This document shows positions 27,301-39,958 of a DNA stretch of 64,000 bases, one piece after another. The notes under the pieces were generated by a model. The model worked only from the letters and a program-made list of their open reading frames with translations, was not told the origin of the DNA and did no database searches. Source of the stretch: Gymnogyps californianus (Eukaryota > Chordata > Aves > Accipitriformes > Cathartidae). Both the position numbers and the translations under genes were made by a program. The stretch lies in contig NC_059471.1 of assembly GCF_018139145.2 (NCBI RefSeq), forward strand, positions 202,201,494-202,265,493, given 5' to 3'. Position 1 is the stretch's first letter, and each line of letters opens with the position of its first letter.

Positions 27301-28273
27301 TACGCTGAGTAGGCAGAACAGGTTTTGTGCATATCCTTTCCATACTCGAATGGTCTGCACTTTAGTGTAATCTCAGTTTAATTTGCAAAAAATGCCTTAC
27401 CCTTTAACCAAAATGTTTTTAACCTAAAGGGAAGAAGAACATTAAACAGTCCAGGACATAGCCTGCACCAATAAGACTAAATTGTGTCAGAGCTTCGGGC
27501 AGTAGCCTTTCATATGTGTTATTTGTGCTCCTTTTGCTCAAGTCTTTGCATAAAGCATTCTGAAGTAGAAAATTTACCAAAAGCAGGTAAAAAGCTAATT
27601 AAAAGATGCTGAGAGGGAAACTAAACCTCATTTGATTCCTGCTTCTTCCAAACAGAAAAAATGAGTTGTTCCAAAAATCTGAGGTCACATTATCCGAGGG
27701 TTTTTTCAGTCTGTATTTATTAATCTCAGTTTTGCACCTGCTTCTACACTCAAACATCTCTATCTCTGTTTTCTCTGTGCAATTTGTGGACACAGATGTA
27801 GGTTTCATACATAGCATGCAGATGCAAGTGCTAAATTGGCAAATGCAAATACTGTGGATGATTGGAAAATGGAGACTTCTCTGTATGAGGCCTTCTTGGC
27901 ATTCTGGACCAGAATACAGATTTCATAGATTTCATTCAAATACAGAAAATACAGGTATGTGATTACTATTTTTAAAATAAAAAAGAACTGCATATTTGCC
28001 TAAGACAAGAAATTTTCAGAATTTTCCTTACTTAGGTTTTTTTTTCACTGGAAACAAATATAGTTTATATTTTAATGAAAATCCATTGCATATATTAAGA
28101 GTTATTTTTGTGCATATAATCTGATTAGATTTCATTGTAAAACTTCTTTTTAACAGAGAGCATGCAGTAATATTACTGTGACTATTCCCACACAGTTATC
28201 AACTGGTTTATACATAGAAGGTCAACTACTTTTGCGAGTAAAATATGATAAAAAAGAGAGACTCCAAACTCAT
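24311..28273 (-). other. Pseudogene intron between exons 12 and 13
   Basis: Holds the ancient CR1 at about 24.84-25.30 kb. Nothing else recognised. Confidence 0.65.
24840..25300 (-). mobile_element. Ancient CR1 fragment (RT region), reverse orientation
   Basis: Diverged match to the reverse complement of the CR1 reverse-transcriptase region: GCATCATCTGCCAGCTTGG, AAAATATTGAACAGCACCTG, the CTCAGGAACCTCCACT block, GAATGTCACGTGGAGTGTGT, CCTAAAGTCAAGGTAC and GATGGCAACTGGGCTGG all fall in the expected order. Highly decayed; borders approximate. Confidence 0.7.
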
Positions 28274-28422
28274 TTGTGCATCAGTGACCGCACCACCGTG
28301 TTTCTGTGAACATGAGACTTGAAGAACAAGGTGTATAAGTATGGCAGCAGTGAGTATCTGATCTGAAGCGTAGCGCGAGATATCTTGGCAAACTCTTCTC
28401 CGAACACTGCTGGGTCTTGTTC
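28274..28422 (-). pseudogene. GH31 pseudogene, exon 12, donor GT changed to AT
   Basis: 149 bp after CCTTAACAG. It encodes EQDPAVFGEEFAKISR, then LQIRYSLLPYLYTLFFKS, then TVVRSLMH. The last two bases, AA, join the A of exon 13 (Lys where the family has Glu in HEF). The intron then begins ATGAGT instead of GTGAGT (28273-28272), so the donor is lost. Reading through gives an immediate TGA. Confidence 0.92.
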
Positions 28423-31400
28423 CTGTTAAGGAAAAGCTTTGATTTGTACTGAGCATTATAACTAGGGACTGCAAATTCAACAGAGAACCTGTGTGCAACC
28501 TAAGGAGAGCTGTGGCTGACATAATGCTACAGAAGTGAAGGTTTAGATAAGAAAAAGCACTGATTTGCAAACTGGAAGATGTATTAAGAACAACATCCAT
28601 TATCACCAAACTAGTATTTTTATAAAATTTTTCAACTTGAAAAATTCCAGTGAGTTCAGAGAGATCAGGCCCCACCACGGTGTATGTGAGCTGTCTGCAA
28701 CCATCCCAGCCTCGTGACGGGAGGGGAGCTGGGTTTTCATGTCTGTGCTTGGGAACAGACACCCTGTCTCTAGAAATTAATTTATCCTGGAGATGCAAGC
28801 CCTCTGGGACAGAGAAGGTGAAACACAGGAAAAAGGGAAGACTGATAATCTGCAAAACAAAGGCAAAAGCATAATTATGTTGGCCAAGAACATAAAGGCA
28901 ATTCTATTTAAAAGTAAGAATAAAGTCATGGCCCTGCTGAAGCCAACAGGAGTGATCGAAGTCACTGCGTGTGGTGGGAAAACATTTCATCCATACAAAC
29001 AAACTTGATTTCTCCTCCTGTGCCCACCATTTTAGGATGCCCTGACCGAGGGGACACCCACGCATCAGCAGTGCCCTTCGCCTCCTCGCTGCCAGCGATG
29101 CTCTCCTGGGAGAGAGGGCATGCAAACTGGGTCCCCCATCAAGAGGGCAGGTTTAAGCAATCTGTCTACACTCGTTGGCTGCTTCTGATCTACTTTAAGG
29201 CAACCTTGACTCTCCCCTGCGATGGGATGCGGAGCACGCAGCCCGGGGCAGTGCTGATAAGGGAAAGAGTTACATCTCCTCTAATTCTTTCTGTCTGACC
29301 TTCTCCAGCGCTAAACTGAGCCAGCTAACGAGTCACACGGCTCCCTTCCTCCTTCACAAAATTTTCCCATAATACTCAGTTTTCTCATTAAAATTGAAGA
29401 ATGTATGATGAATTCCAAGGATAATGAAACATAAAAGGAACAGAAGTAACAAAGCTTTTTATATTATCTAGTGCTTTTCAGACAAGAAAAGTATTAATTA
29501 AACCATTTGAAATCCCCAATGGATTAGGCAAAGTGGATATTTAAGATTTTATTTTAACACTAACTTAATATTAATTAAGCTCAATATTTAAGTTACATTT
29601 CTCCATTATTATGTTTACATCAGAATTAGTCACTGATAATATTCCCTGCTGGCTCTGAGCTCCAGAGCATCCATTATTTCAAAAATTGCACTATACTTTT
29701 ACCAGTATTCTGACACTGTACAAATATTGCCCAAGTTCACAAAAAAACAGTCAGAGTTCTTAGGTGATGCTGAGTCACCCAAAATGCCTTGTTCATTTCT
29801 TTCAGTGAACACAATGTTTTAAATGGATTTAAGTAATCCAATAAAACCAAATGTATCTTTTGTTACTTCTGTCATTCACTCAACACTGAGTTGCAGCTCC
29901 TGTCACGTAGCCCCATTGCTCTTTTCCTGCTTATTAAATTGTGCGTATGTGATTAATACCTACTCACCCAGGTCAGACCCCGTTTGCATGCTCAAAGGGC
30001 CAAGCAAACTTATGTAGATAAGGTACCTCTAATTTTAGTGGAGAGGTAAATAGAAAATATTTATCAACAGCAGCAGCTAACACCTCACAGATATTTGTTC
30101 TCCTAGAGAGAAATATCTCAGCATATCTCAGGGATCTACAGGGTAATTCCTGACCCTCTTAATGACAGCACTATAGCTTATTATTCCTGCATTTGCCCAG
30201 TTGCTGAATGTCCATCATACTTTCATGCAGAGACAGAGGTCTTTCTGGGAGTGTAAATGTTGCAACATTTTGATGGTGCAACTTCAAAGAAACCTGAAGG
30301 TTAGCTAATAACCTAAGCTCCAGCATTGCAAAGATCAGTTTACAGAAGAAAAAAGAAAAAGACACTTATTGAACTATCTCCTGGTTTTGGCTGGGATAGA
30401 GTTAATTTTCTTCTTAGTAGCTGGTGTAGTGCTGTGTTTTGGATTTAGTGTGAGAATAATGTTGATAACACACTGATGTTTTTAGTTGTTGCTGAGTAGC
30501 GCTTATCCTAAGCCAAGGACTTTTCAGTTTCCCATGCTCTGCCAGCAAGCAGGTGTGCAAGGAGCTGGGAGGGAGCACAGCCAGGGCAGCTGACCTGAAC
30601 TAGCCAAAGGGGTATTCCATACCATAGAATGTCATGCCCAGTATATAAACTGGGGGGAGTTGGCCGGGAGGGGCGGAGCGCTGCTTGGGCATCGGTCAGC
30701 GGGTGGTGAGCAATTGCGTTGCGCATCACTTTTCTTGGGTTTTATTTCTCTCTTTTTTTTTGTTATATTCCTTTTCATTACTATTATTATTATTATTACT
30801 AATATATTTTTATTAGTATTATATTTTATTTTACTTTCTTTATTAAACTGTTCTTATCTCAATCCACAAGTTTTACTTTTTTTTCCCTGATCCTTCTCCC
30901 CACCCCACTGGGAGGGGGAAGGGGGGAGCGGCTGCGTGGTGCTTAGCTGCTGGCTGGGGTTAAACCACGACAAACTAGCAGAACCATTTCATCGTGGCTG
31001 CAGATAACCACAGTGTACTTACAAAGGCTGCAAGACCTTCAAACTGTTCATAGTTAGAAACAACCTGATACTTCTTTCTATCATCTGCAACAAGTCTTGA
31101 AAGGACTTTACAATAAGTCCAAGCCAGGGCATGGGTCTGGGCTGAGACTGCACTTTTTCATCCTTCTCATGGGCGCATTGGCCTTTTTTAGTCTTTGTTG
31201 CTTCTTGGCTGATAATGCTGTTGCTATTACTGGCACTCCTTGGAGTTCTCACGTGTTTGTCTGGAGTTTCTAACTAACTGTGGCATTTGAAACTTGCTTT
31301 TAAACAGCAAGGATGGTGTATAGTGCCCTCTTTCCCCTTCCTGCAATACCTATTATAGTTACAGAAGTACTGAAACAAAAATTGAAGTAAACAAGGGAGT

Positions 31401-31772
31401 AGGAAGATGTGCTGACACTCACTGGCTCTTAAATGAAACTGGGCTTCAGAAGGTAAAAGATGGAAGGGATGAATCTTACCAACAGCGTGGGAAGACCATT
31501 TTCTGTCATTCAAAGTACGCGGTACACATTTCTGCATGGCTTCCGGATGTTAGATACTACATATTTTTCAGCGTTTCTATGTCATCTTTACATTATTGAT
31601 GGGAAAAATTTACACTTGACTGTCTAATTCCTGCTCTCAGTGCAGCACTCCTTTTCACCCGCCACTCCAGTTTACCCGAGAATGGCAGGTTAATTTCTGA
31701 GAAAGTAATACAAATCACTGTCATCGTTACTGTAATCATAGACTACAGCTCTGTGTAACTTCGTTTACTTAC
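28423..31772 (-). other. Pseudogene intron between exons 11 and 12
   Basis: Holds LTR copy C at its upstream end. Nothing else recognised. Confidence 0.65.
30377..30972 (+). mobile_element. Endogenous retroviral solo LTR, family 2, copy C
   Basis: Starts TCTCCTGGTTTTGGCTGGGA (TG changed to TC) and ends AAACCACGACA. It is flanked by perfect 5-bp duplications AACTA (30372-30376 and 30973-30977). It has a TATA box at 30642-30649, an (ATT)n run and an ATTAAA near the 3' end. It lies in the intron between exons 11 and 12, antisense to the pseudogene. Confidence 0.92.
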
Positions 31773-31889
<117 letters not shown>

Positions 31890-32426
31890 CTAAAGAAAAA
31901 ATAAAATCATTGGATAAGTGTTTGTGATTGTGACTGAGGCCCAAAAATGAGAAACTACAGAAGTTTGTTAATAAAAATAATTTTTGGAAAGAGATACCTA
32001 TTTCTGATGACTTTATAAGAATGCTCCATAATGATACGAATTTTTCTGGGACTGAGATTGTACTGGCTCCTAGGGCATTAACATCACTGTGGAAGATCTG
32101 ATCGTGTTTCAATAATTCTACAAATTCTCCAGCCCAGCTTGCAAAACCAGAAATATATGGAGGGACCTCAATGATAGAATACATAATATAAAAAGATCAG
32201 TTTTGGATGGCATGCAGTGATTTAATCTGAATCTAGCAGTGCTATTTTTGTTTCTCTTCAGCCAGCCAAGATTGATGACATTTAGCTTTTTTTAATCTGC
32301 AGTTCCTTATGCTGTGGAGGCCGTTACTGCTGGCCGTCTCAAGTAGCTTATTTCAGAAAACATTTGAGTTAATTTAAAGTGATATTGTGTATGAGCCAGC
32401 AACTGCCTGAAGGACACCAGACTTAT
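31890..32426 (-). other. Pseudogene intron between exons 10 and 11
   Basis: About 540 bp with a mutated donor (ATAAGT) and a good acceptor (TTCTTTAG). No other feature. Confidence 0.8.
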
Positions 32427-32595
32427 GTAGGAGATGCCGAAGAGGTTGAATTCCAAGATTCCAATGATTGACTGGTGCATATCCTTGCACCGAGAGAAGT
32501 TGTCACCCAGCCAGTGACCCCCATGCTTCCCACTGCTGACGAATGTAGACCAACTCAAGACAAATGCTCGCTTTCCAGTTGCCTGCTGGGCAACA
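32427..32595 (-). pseudogene. GH31 pseudogene, exon 10 (acid/base HWLGDN), donor GT changed to AT
   Basis: 169 bp after TTCTTCACAG, phase 2 in. It encodes TGKRAFVLSWSTF, then GKHGGHWLGDNFSR (acid/base Asp), then QSIIGILEFNLFGISY. The expected donor after TAC reads ATAAGT, one base from GTAAGT; exon 11 starts in matching phase with ATCGGTGCT. The conserved SRSTF is SWSTF here, so the substrate-binding Arg (R526 in human N-terminal MGAM numbering, from memory) has become Trp, a CGG-to-TGG type change. Trp in SRW is also Cys. Confidence 0.93.
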
Positions 32596-35500
32596 CTGTG
32601 AAGAAATGCAACAAGATCATTACAAATACGAACGGTAACTGAGAGAGTCATGTGATCAACCTGAGCTTTCAGGCACAATTTTATCTGAAGAGGTGTTATT
32701 TGTGAAACAATTATTATTGTGGTCCCGAGTCACGTGAAAATGTGGCTGCAAGACTGCAAATAATGGGAAGTTTTACTCAGTGGGCAAAATAAAAAACTAA
32801 AATCTATCTGATCCACAAAAAAATTTGTTTCAGGTATTTTCAGTCTTCCTAAAAAATAATTCATGTTTAGTTTATTCTCAACAGTGTCTCAAACTGAAAA
32901 ATTGAAACATAATTCCCTTTCTGTGTTAGTACATTTAATTTAGTGTCCTACAGGTTCCTAAAAAACAGTATAATATGTATTTTTTTCAATATAGGATTTA
33001 TTTAGAGATTTGTATTGACAAATAAAGTTCTAATGTCCTGGAATTAAAAGTAAAAAAAAAAAAAAAAAATCAAGACAATATCTGAACACCTTAAAAAAAG
33101 AAAGAATCAATATAGAAAGCAAAAATGTAATCATTCAAAATGTCACCCCATCCTTGTAGTATTTCCTCTGGTTTCCTGTCTTTGTTTGATATATGAGGTT
33201 TCATTACAGAATTAGTGGTGTAATGAATTTTTCCTTGCCTTTTGAAAATAATTTTGCTGCACCACCAGAAAATCAAGGATATGCAATATGCCTTATTAAC
33301 AAATCTGTTACAAAATTCCTCAACACAGGATAATCTCTGTACATAATTACATATTGCAATATTATATATTGCAGGAACTCAAATTCAGCTCTGCTTTAAT
33401 ATGACGTGGGCAACACAACTTAGATTCTCTGGGAAATCCTAGCGTGAAATATTAATCATGTTGTTCACTATCCACCTCCTTCTCCCTTTCCTTAATGAGA
33501 TTTGATCAAGAACTCTTTCATCTGTATTCGTAATGGCCAATATTCGGTATTGGTTCTGTAATGGCACAGAGCCTTTAAAATGCTTTAACATTTGTTTCTG
33601 AAGCAAAAAACCCAACAGCTTTCATGCAAGCCTAACCATACTAATCTTACGGGCCATATGCAGCAAGAGGTGCAGTTCTTGAACCATGCGGAACCTGCTG
33701 GTTCTGGGTTGTAGGTGCACTGCTGGGCCCAATAACTGCACAAGACTTCATGGGCTTTGTATAAATGGCATTTTGGAGCCATTCATGGATGTCCTGAGTA
33801 TGAGTCCTCTCCTCTGGCTGTGCAGCGCAAGTCTTTGGCTCCACTTGTAAATGCAGGTGCTAATGAGGGCAACGTTGGATCAACTCAACTATGACCCAGA
33901 GGTGCATAAACAATTTGCAACAAGTAATTTATTGAATAAATTTCAGTCTATTGTGAACCATTGCTGAACAGGTTCTAATGTTGTCAAATGCATTTGTTGA
34001 CTGAAATTATTTACAGAATATCATGTGCAAATAACTCTTGGCATTAAGCTATGCACAAGCTGATTGCTGCTAGTTCATGTATCCAAATTCAAGCCATTTA
34101 ACATAGGTCAGATGACACATTTCCTATTCTCTGGTTGCATTAGAATAATTCTTAGAATTGTTTTTTATGCGATTATGAACTTGTCATTTGTTTTCAGCCA
34201 ATATCCTGCAATTGATGCTGGTTTGCTCAATATTCCTGTCAGTAATTTAATTTAGTATATTATTTGTAAAGAGTGAATGCAGAAAGGGTATACAACCAGC
34301 CTTGAAAAGAAATGTTTGAGAAACCCAAATGAATATGTATGAAAAATTCTTCACCAAGGTTTCCCAGCTTTGCAGTGAATCCAGCCTCTGCTTATGCTTT
34401 TGGTGGTGTTCTCCAGCCTTGAAGGACTCCCTACATTTGACTGAGCAAAATATGTGTTTCTTCCAGAAGGAGCCCTGGAAGCAAGTGCTGCAGGAATGGG
34501 GAAGGTTCGCAGCCTTGGGGGAGGCTGTAAGGAGCCGTGCAGCAGTAACCGTCCCAAAGGTGCTGGTCCGGGTTAGCGCGGCCGGGACAGTGTGCACGCT
34601 GAAGGGGCTGGGGCAGACTTGCGGGCACATGGAGCTTTTCCTGCTAAATTCACAGGGTTTGTCTCAGGCAATATCGGCTTTGCTGAAACAGAGCTTGAAT
34701 AAAACTAAAAAAACAGCTCAAGAAGACAGGCAAATCCAAAGTCTCTATTTGAAAAGTGTTGCCAAGACAGCGTATGGTTATGTGGACCCCAGCATGCAGA
34801 GGACAAATCCTGGTGGAGAGACCAGTGATGGGAGGATCTTTGCTGAGATTGGAGAGTAGGGGCCCAAAACCTATGCTAAGTCCCATGTGTCCTAGCTGGG
34901 CTGGGTGGCCAGCGAGGTCCAGGGTTCGAAGGCTTTCTGCTCCTTCTCTCAAAAGCTGGACTGCTCTTCAGCCAGGCCCACAAGAGCTGGCAAACTGCTT
35001 CTGGCTTTGACCCAGTGCTTCCCTTCCCCCAGGCTTGGCGTATAAAATACAAGTGCATCAACACCGTAAGTAGGCTCACTTAGCCATGTCCTCTGGATGC
35101 TATCACAATACAACTGCTGAAAATGAGTGCTAAATACTGAAATAAGCCAGCACAAGGACCCCTGCTTTGGCACTTACATTGCAGTATTAAACTTATCCTT
35201 GTTTTAGCTCAATCTCTGCTGGAAAAGGTATGATTTGCCCATTTCATTTAATCCAACAGCTAGCTTTCCACTGTCACTCCAGCTTCACAGCAACAGTCTG
35301 CCTGTGTAAGGTAGTTTTGAGTGCTTCCCAGCTGCAAGTTGAGTTTTACAGTAGCCAACAGCAACCGTGCTGCAATGCAGCTCTGCCCTCCTGGACCGAC
35401 TGAGCCCCAAGCCAAAATGCAAACCGCTGCCTGCTGGGAACCAGAGGCAGCTCCAGAAGCAGTGGGGGGAGCTGCGCGGTTCGGATCCTTCACTGGCAGT

Positions 35501-35889
35501 GACAGAAACTCCTCTGCTTGGGCCACGGTACTGAAGGGATGGAAAAATTCCCCTGACGCCACACAAGGCTGCTTCTGCAGCAGTGGCACGTGAGCAGCTC
35601 TAACAGAGGATAGGAACATCTTGCTCTAGTTAAATAAAAGCAGCAGCTGAAGAGTTAGGCCCTACAAGTAGATCCTGATTTTAGCTAAGAAAAGTAAAAT
35701 TGGAAAAGATTCTGTTTCTTCTTCCAAGATTCTCTTTTCTTGAAACTTCTTACTAAACGATAAATAGTAAAATGAAGCATGGGGCTGTTTCTTATTAGAT
35801 ACTATTACAGATTTCCCAGGTAACATCAGAAGCTTTTAAAATGTATTTCAATCACCTGAAATCTGCTTCGAAATACTGAGAAAACTTAC
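32596..35889 (-). other. Pseudogene intron between exons 9 and 10
   Basis: Contains the A18 tract. Open frames at 33.6-33.8 and 34.3-34.9 kb have no recognisable similarity. Confidence 0.65.
33052..33069. repeat. Homopolymer A18
   Basis: Eighteen consecutive A bases in an intron. No retroposed sequence is recognisable upstream of it. Confidence 0.9.
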
Positions 35890-36007
35890 TGGAAAGTTGG
35901 TGCTGTCTGTGACCAGCCAAAGAGAGAATGTGTGTTATAATGCTCTCCAAGGTAAGTCTTGGAGTCAGGACACAATGTCTTTTATGCCAGGGAACGAGCA
36001 GAAATGC
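35890..36007 (-). pseudogene. GH31 pseudogene, exon 9, with in-frame TAA
   Basis: 118 bp between TTCTCAG and CA|GTAAGT, phase 1 to 2. It encodes ISARSLA, then a TAA at 35982-35984, then KTLCPDSKTYLGEHY and NTHSLFGWSQTAPTF. The block matches the family's 'tLCmds...ehYnvHsLYG.s.a' region; a single change from GAA (Glu) would give the stop. Everything after the stop stays in frame with exon 10. Confidence 0.9.
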
Positions 36008-36760
36008 CTGAGAATGATACAATACACTGTAAAATTATATACATCGCAATTCAAATCTCTTCATATTTTTAGTCATTTAGGGGTGAAAACACCAAAGGAT
36101 TTGGGAAGAGGAAAAGCTGAAGAAGTGCCAGTCCTGCACTGATTAGAGGTTAGCCTGTAGCCATGAATACCTGCTTGCAGACAGGCATGTGTCCTCAGGG
36201 GGGTGAGAGGACTGAGTAAACACTGCTGATTAATTTCAAGTTTTATGTCCAATAATTCAAAACATCTGTACAGATATCATATATTCAGTAACAGACAGAA
36301 AGAAAATTTCTGCATTGCTGAATTAAGAACACACCTACATATTCTTTTACATAGTGACAAATTTTACTTAAGAGCAAAAATGTTGCAAGAAAAAAACCCC
36401 AGAAATTCAGACGCCCAGGGAACTTGCATGGTTGTGTGAAATCATGAGACCTCAGTTTGCGTATCACTCAGCTGCAGATGTAGGTAGGCAACACAATTCT
36501 GCCCTATCATGGCAAAATTCACACTTAAGCTCAACTCTGGCCCCTCTCTTCCCCTGAGGCATCTAGGGCTAAAAGACAGCAGGACTAATGTCACGGCCCC
36601 AAGCAGCATTGCGAGCGATGAGTGGGGAGCGTCGGATGTGTGCAGGGGAGGAAAAAGCATGAGGTGCAGCAGTCCACAGGGTGTCATCTGCTGTGGCCCG
36701 ATATGCTGCACAGAAGAGAGCAAGGACAGATTATAATGGGTATGTTCACATGCGGATGGA

Positions 36761-37350
36761 TGCTGTGGTGTAACCACAGCCGGCAACTAAGCACCACGCA
36801 GCCGATCACTCAGTCCTCCCGCAGTGCAATGGGGGAGAGAATTGGAAAAGTGAGAAAACTCGTGGGTTGAGATAAAGACAGTTTAATAGGTAAAGCAAAA
36901 GCCATGTACACAAGCAAAGCAAAACAAGGAATTCATTCACCACTTCCCATCGGCAGGCAGGTGTTCAGCCCTTCTCCAGGAAAGCAGGGCTCCACCACGC
37001 AGAACAGTTACTTGGGAAGACAAACGCCATCACTCTGAACGTCTCCCCTTCCTTCTTCTTCCCCCAGCTTTATATGCTGAGCATGACATCATATGGTATG
37101 GAATATCCCTTTGGTCAGTTGGGGTCAGCTGTCCCGGCTGTGTCCCCTCCCAACTGCTTGTGCACCCCCAGCCTCCTCGCTGGTGGGGTGGTGTGAGAAG
37201 CAGAAAAGGCCTTGCCTCTGTGTAAGCACTGCTCAGCAATAACGAAAACATCCCTGAATTATCAACACTGTTTTCAGCACAAATGCAAAACATAGCCCCA
37301 TACTAGCTACTATGAAGAATATTAACTCTATCCCAGCCAAAACCAGCACA
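36761..37350 (-). mobile_element. Endogenous retroviral solo LTR, family 2, copy D
   Basis: Starts TGCTGTGGTGTAACCACAGC and ends CAAAACCAGCACA, flanked by perfect 5-bp duplications ATGGA (36756-36760 and 37351-37355). TATA box in reverse at 37069-37076. It lies in the intron between exons 8 and 9, in the same orientation as the pseudogene. Confidence 0.92.
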
Positions 37351-39958
37351 ATGGATTTTCCAGTAACTGTTTCTATCAGCAGGTCACAGGCAGCGGACGC
37401 AGCGGTAGATTTTTGCCTTCAGTAATAATCAGGGGTAGCCCTGATGTTGCTGGCACAGCACTGGTTTAGCTGAGCCAAGGGGAAGCAATATGAGGCACAA
37501 ATTGGCTACACAGGTGCTGCCTGGTCTTTGATCCCATATTAAGGACATGCTGGCAAAGCCCATTTGGTGCGGAAAATGTGATTCTCATCCTCTGCAGGTA
37601 ACCTCCATGAAAATGCCATGTGAAGTTCAGGAGGAATTGGGCAGCTCAGATGTTTGGCTTATACAATGTATTTATTTTTAGAGATGGAGTTGAAAATGTT
37701 ATAAAATCCTCTCAAAAAAAGAAAGAAGGTAGATTCTCAAATATTCTTCTTTTGCATGCTTAATTAGGTGCACGCACTATTGTAAATATTTCTCCATGAG
37801 CAAGTAATCTCACTGCCTAATCGCACTTTACTGTACCTTTGCAGTTCATTACTACAAAGTGCATCTCTCTGTACCTGAAACCCCATTAGCCTCTCCGCTC
37901 TGATGTGCCACCACAGCTGGAATCCTTGTTTTTGGATCTTTAGACACAAAGACTCCAGTGGGGCTGATCTGCATCAGAAATAACTTAATCTATAGGCAAT
38001 TTCCAAGTAACTTTGAGTGATATGGCTTTGAAGAAGACACTAAGGTTCTGGGGAAAGTCACACTTAATGTCCCCGTGGCACTTAATTATTAGCCCCATAA
38101 AATTAAGGTGGGATATGAAAGAAAATGCTGCCACAAGTCATATTTTCATGCTTCATTCTTATTCTGAATATTTTGTATTCTGCCTCAGTAATACTGATTA
38201 TTTTACAATTGCATATTAATCTTCAGTATAAAGTGTTTTACAGAAAATTGATTTGAAGGACATCTGTTTTTAGAAGTTCAAACCACGGTTACGTGTAATC
38301 GTGGTTATAATTTCAATAAGGAGGCTGAAGGCTACATTGACAAAAAGCCTGAGGCACTGAGACTGGGACTTGCACAGATTCAGTCACCTAAGACACCAGT
38401 GAGCCCCCAGAACCCTGCCAACCCCAGGAAGGTCCTAATGTCTTGTTGGACTAAGCAGCTTAGGTCCCACCTCACACCTACACCAGTCAAAGGCTTGGAC
38501 AGCCAAGGGCATGCACAGTGTTGGCATAAAGTGGATTATAAAAGAAAGCCCTTAAACACTGGTTGAAAACAGATCTACACCTTGGAAAAAATGCCTTAGG
38601 CTCCTGTCTGCAGAAGGGAGACCAACACTGAGTCACAAGCAGAAGTAGGTGCATACATGCACAAGAAAGAGCAAGTCAGAGGGAGAAACAGGGCTTAAAA
38701 CACACCTGTCTTCAGCATCCTTTGTTGTCCTTACATGTCACGTAGATATCTAGGTCTCTGACTCCTCTATTACAGCTCAGACTTCAATGCTAGTTGTCAC
38801 AAAGCTCAGCTTCATGCCTCAGAAGCCTCTTCATGGGTCCATCCCTCAGTTCTTTATTTGTGAGGGTAAAGGGACCTCTGTTTTGGCCATCTTCCCCAAA
38901 GTCTCACACCTTCTTTTGCAGCTCTGAATGCTGACAAAATGGAGGTAACTTAAGGCAAAGGTGGAAATGTCTCGTCAGTTCCTGGGCTTATGGTCGATGA
39001 CAAGACCCACAGGGCCAATATACAGCAGTTACAATCAGTGGTTTCCCCGCAAAGAGAGCAAACACCAAAATCATAATTAAAGCTCTGCTTCCGGTTTCAA
39101 TAATTTACAATCTTTTTATAATATTTTGTCATGCTTCTGTTGTTTATGTTTCTCTTGTATTCGGAGTGAAAAGAAATTATATTTAATAAATAAAATGAAG
39201 AATTCATATGACAGTATAACAGCCTGAAGGGAAAAAGGGGACATTTCCAATACTTCACTGTCAATAATTCATTTATGTATATCAACTTCCTGCTGCATAT
39301 TAGCATTGCCTGGGCAGCCGGGCTTTCCTGCGGAAATGTTGGCTGGATTAATTGTCAGGATCACTGGCACTAATTGTAAGTACTCATGGCTTCCTGGGGA
39401 AGTATGAGCATGTCATTAACTTGGCTACTGGAAGAGGTGTTCCCATTCCTATTAGTCTCCCATAGGCTTGGGCATTTTTAAGCTTGTTTTTAGCCCATTT
39501 CTAGTAAGGCAATGAAAATTTTTTTCCTAAGAGAAATAAAAGATATTGAATTAAGGCATCAGGAAGATCTTCCTTGTCATAGTTTGTGGAAAAGGCAGAG
39601 ACTGCCCATCCCTGGGACTAGCAGTGGTGATGGTAAAACAGAAGGGTTACTCCTTCCATGAATCTGTAGCTGAGTTACAGTATATAGGTATCTTGCCCTT
39701 TCTGTGATGCAGACCAGTTGCTCAGAGAATGGCAGGAAAGGCAATTTTTCTAGTCCTCTTACAAGGCAGCCCCAGTGACAGAGGGAAGTGGCTTACGTTT
39801 GATACTCCACCAAAGCTGAGCCGATGGAATCTTGAATAAATATGTAACTGAACACACAGAACAGGCACGGAAAGATGGAAAATAAGAGGATGGATTTGTT
39901 TTCTAAGAAATAGCCTATCCAGGATTAAAAAAAAAAAAAGATTGTCAAGGAAACTTCA

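Noticed and set aside
33647..33844. Minus-strand frame considered as the GH31 exon between exons 8 and 10
   Set aside because: The real exon was found at 35890-36007 with matching phases; this frame has no GH31 motif.
34329..34859. 176-codon + strand open frame
   Set aside because: No recognisable motif; intronic.
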